A stretch of 6,606 nt of DNA from an uncultured Succinivibrio sp. (GTDB lineage: Bacteria > Pseudomonadota > Gammaproteobacteria > Enterobacterales > Succinivibrionaceae), in the NCBI GenBank assembly GCA_900754255.1, contig CAAECI010000017.1:1-6606 (forward strand), in the 5' to 3' direction. Shown piece after piece: positions 6,403 through 6,606 of this stretch (positions are counted from its first letter, which is position 1; every line of letters begins with the position of its first letter). A program made the translations under genes and the position numbers. The notes under the pieces are model-generated. The model saw nothing but the letters and a program-made list of their open reading frames with translations, had not been told where the DNA came from and ran no database searches.

Positions 6403-6411
6403 ATTTTAGCA
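6403..6411 (-). promoter_or_regulatory. Candidate extended -10 promoter of lpxC
   Basis: TGCTAAAAT on the minus strand (6411-6403) has the extended TGN element and five of six -10 bases. The -35 is weak (CTTACT at 16 bp, three of six matches). Transcription would start near 6396, giving a leader of about 105 bases. It is the best candidate in the 233 bp upstream of lpxC. A TTGACT at 6454-6449 is an attractive -35 but has no matching -10 at the right distance. Confidence 0.4.
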
Positions 6412-6489
6412 CATGTAGCAACGGAGTAAGCTTTGCAGTGAAATTAATAGTCAACAATAAAAATGTGTCGCTAAAGCGCCGTTGCAATT

Positions 6490-6516
6490 TGTCATAAAAC
6501 GAGGATCTGTCATAAA
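6490..6516. repeat. Two direct TGTCATAAA repeats, 18 bp apart
   Basis: TGTCATAAA occurs at 6490-6498 and 6508-6516 on the plus strand, just inside the right inverted repeat and about 200 bp upstream of lpxC. TGTCA direct repeats resemble PhoB-box units, but those are spaced 11 bp (or 22) apart rather than 18, so a Pho box is not supported. They may be a two-copy operator or chance. Confidence 0.4.
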
Positions 6517-6523
6517 TAAAAAA

Positions 6524-6606
6524 TCTAAATTGGGATAACAGAGTACGTATGTAGTATTTCATACTCTGTTTTTTTACCTACCCCCAAGTTGGGATATCCA
6601 CATAAA
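6524..6606. repeat. Right copy of terminal inverted repeat
   Basis: Reverse complement of 2-85, with a single length difference in the T-run (seven here at 6569-6575, eight A in the left copy). It contains TTGGGATA at 6530-6537 and 6589-6596 around a hairpin, and CCCAAGTTGGG at 6583-6593, a short palindrome. It sits where ftsZ would be expected upstream of lpxC in many relatives. The element probably continues beyond the window; no open reading frame within it looks real. Confidence 0.9.
6537..6575 (+). terminator. Terminator-like hairpin in right repeat
   Basis: AACAGAGTA (6537-6545) pairs with TACTCTGTT (6562-6570) around a 16-base loop, followed by seven T (6569-6575). It reads outward on the plus strand, the mirror image of the left copy. 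No plus-strand gene in the window would use it, so it more likely belongs to the repeat itself, for example blocking transcription that enters the element from outside. Confidence 0.5.

Noticed and set aside
6054..6497. Plus-strand frame of 147 codons
   Set aside because: Opposite the lpxC start and leader; no ribosome binding site or family resemblance.
6284..6562. Minus-strand reading frame of 92 codons upstream of lpxC
   Set aside because: It starts inside the inverted repeat, runs through the likely lpxC promoter and leader, overlaps the lpxC start, and shows no recognisable domain or ribosome binding site.
1..6606. Composite transposon or new mobile system carrying the five genes
   Set aside because: There is no transposase, integrase or accessory gene, the cargo is conserved core genes in an order related to E. 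coli, and the repeats can be explained as flanking copies of a dispersed element.

Overview
The window carries five housekeeping or motility genes, all on the minus strand. Read in the direction of transcription they are lpxC, ampD, acnB, mdh and a Sel1-repeat gene that I identify as motX. The proteins resemble the gammaproteobacterial versions closely: LpxC, AmpD, AconitaseB and the class-1 malate dehydrogenase keep their catalytic residues at, or within a few positions of, the E. coli numbering. LpxC implies a Gram-negative with lipid A. MotX implies a sodium-driven polar flagellum of the Vibrio, Shewanella or Aeromonas type. A motile member of the Aeromonadales or a related gammaproteobacterial order fits best, but the genus cannot be fixed from this sequence.

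Layout: 1-85 is the left copy of an inverted repeat. 86-173 is a short spacer. 174-905 is motX. 906-1121 holds the motX leader, a near-consensus sigma-28 promoter and a strong bidirectional terminator for mdh. 1122-2096 is mdh. 2097-2226 holds an extended -10 promoter and a leader hairpin for mdh. 2227-4797 is acnB, 4821-5354 is ampD (TTG start) and 5358-6290 is lpxC. 6291-6523 is the lpxC leader and upstream region. 6524-6606 is the right copy of the inverted repeat.

How the genes fit together: lpxC and ampD (3 bp apart) and acnB (23 bp further on) look like one transcript joining lipid A synthesis, peptidoglycan recycling and the TCA cycle. It may read through into mdh, which also has its own promoter. 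The terminator after mdh closes this unit. motX is a separate unit whose promoter has the TAAA-N15-NCCGATAA form used by the flagellar sigma factor FliA, which independently supports the flagellar assignment.

The most unusual structure is the pair of 83-84 bp inverted repeats at the two ends. They differ by one base in a poly-A run, and each contains a terminator-like hairpin bracketed by a direct TATCCCAA repeat. They are most simply explained as the ends of two oppositely oriented copies of a dispersed repeat or insertion sequence, at which the assembled sequence breaks. No transposase, defence, CRISPR or other accessory gene is visible, and I do not see a new multi-gene system here.
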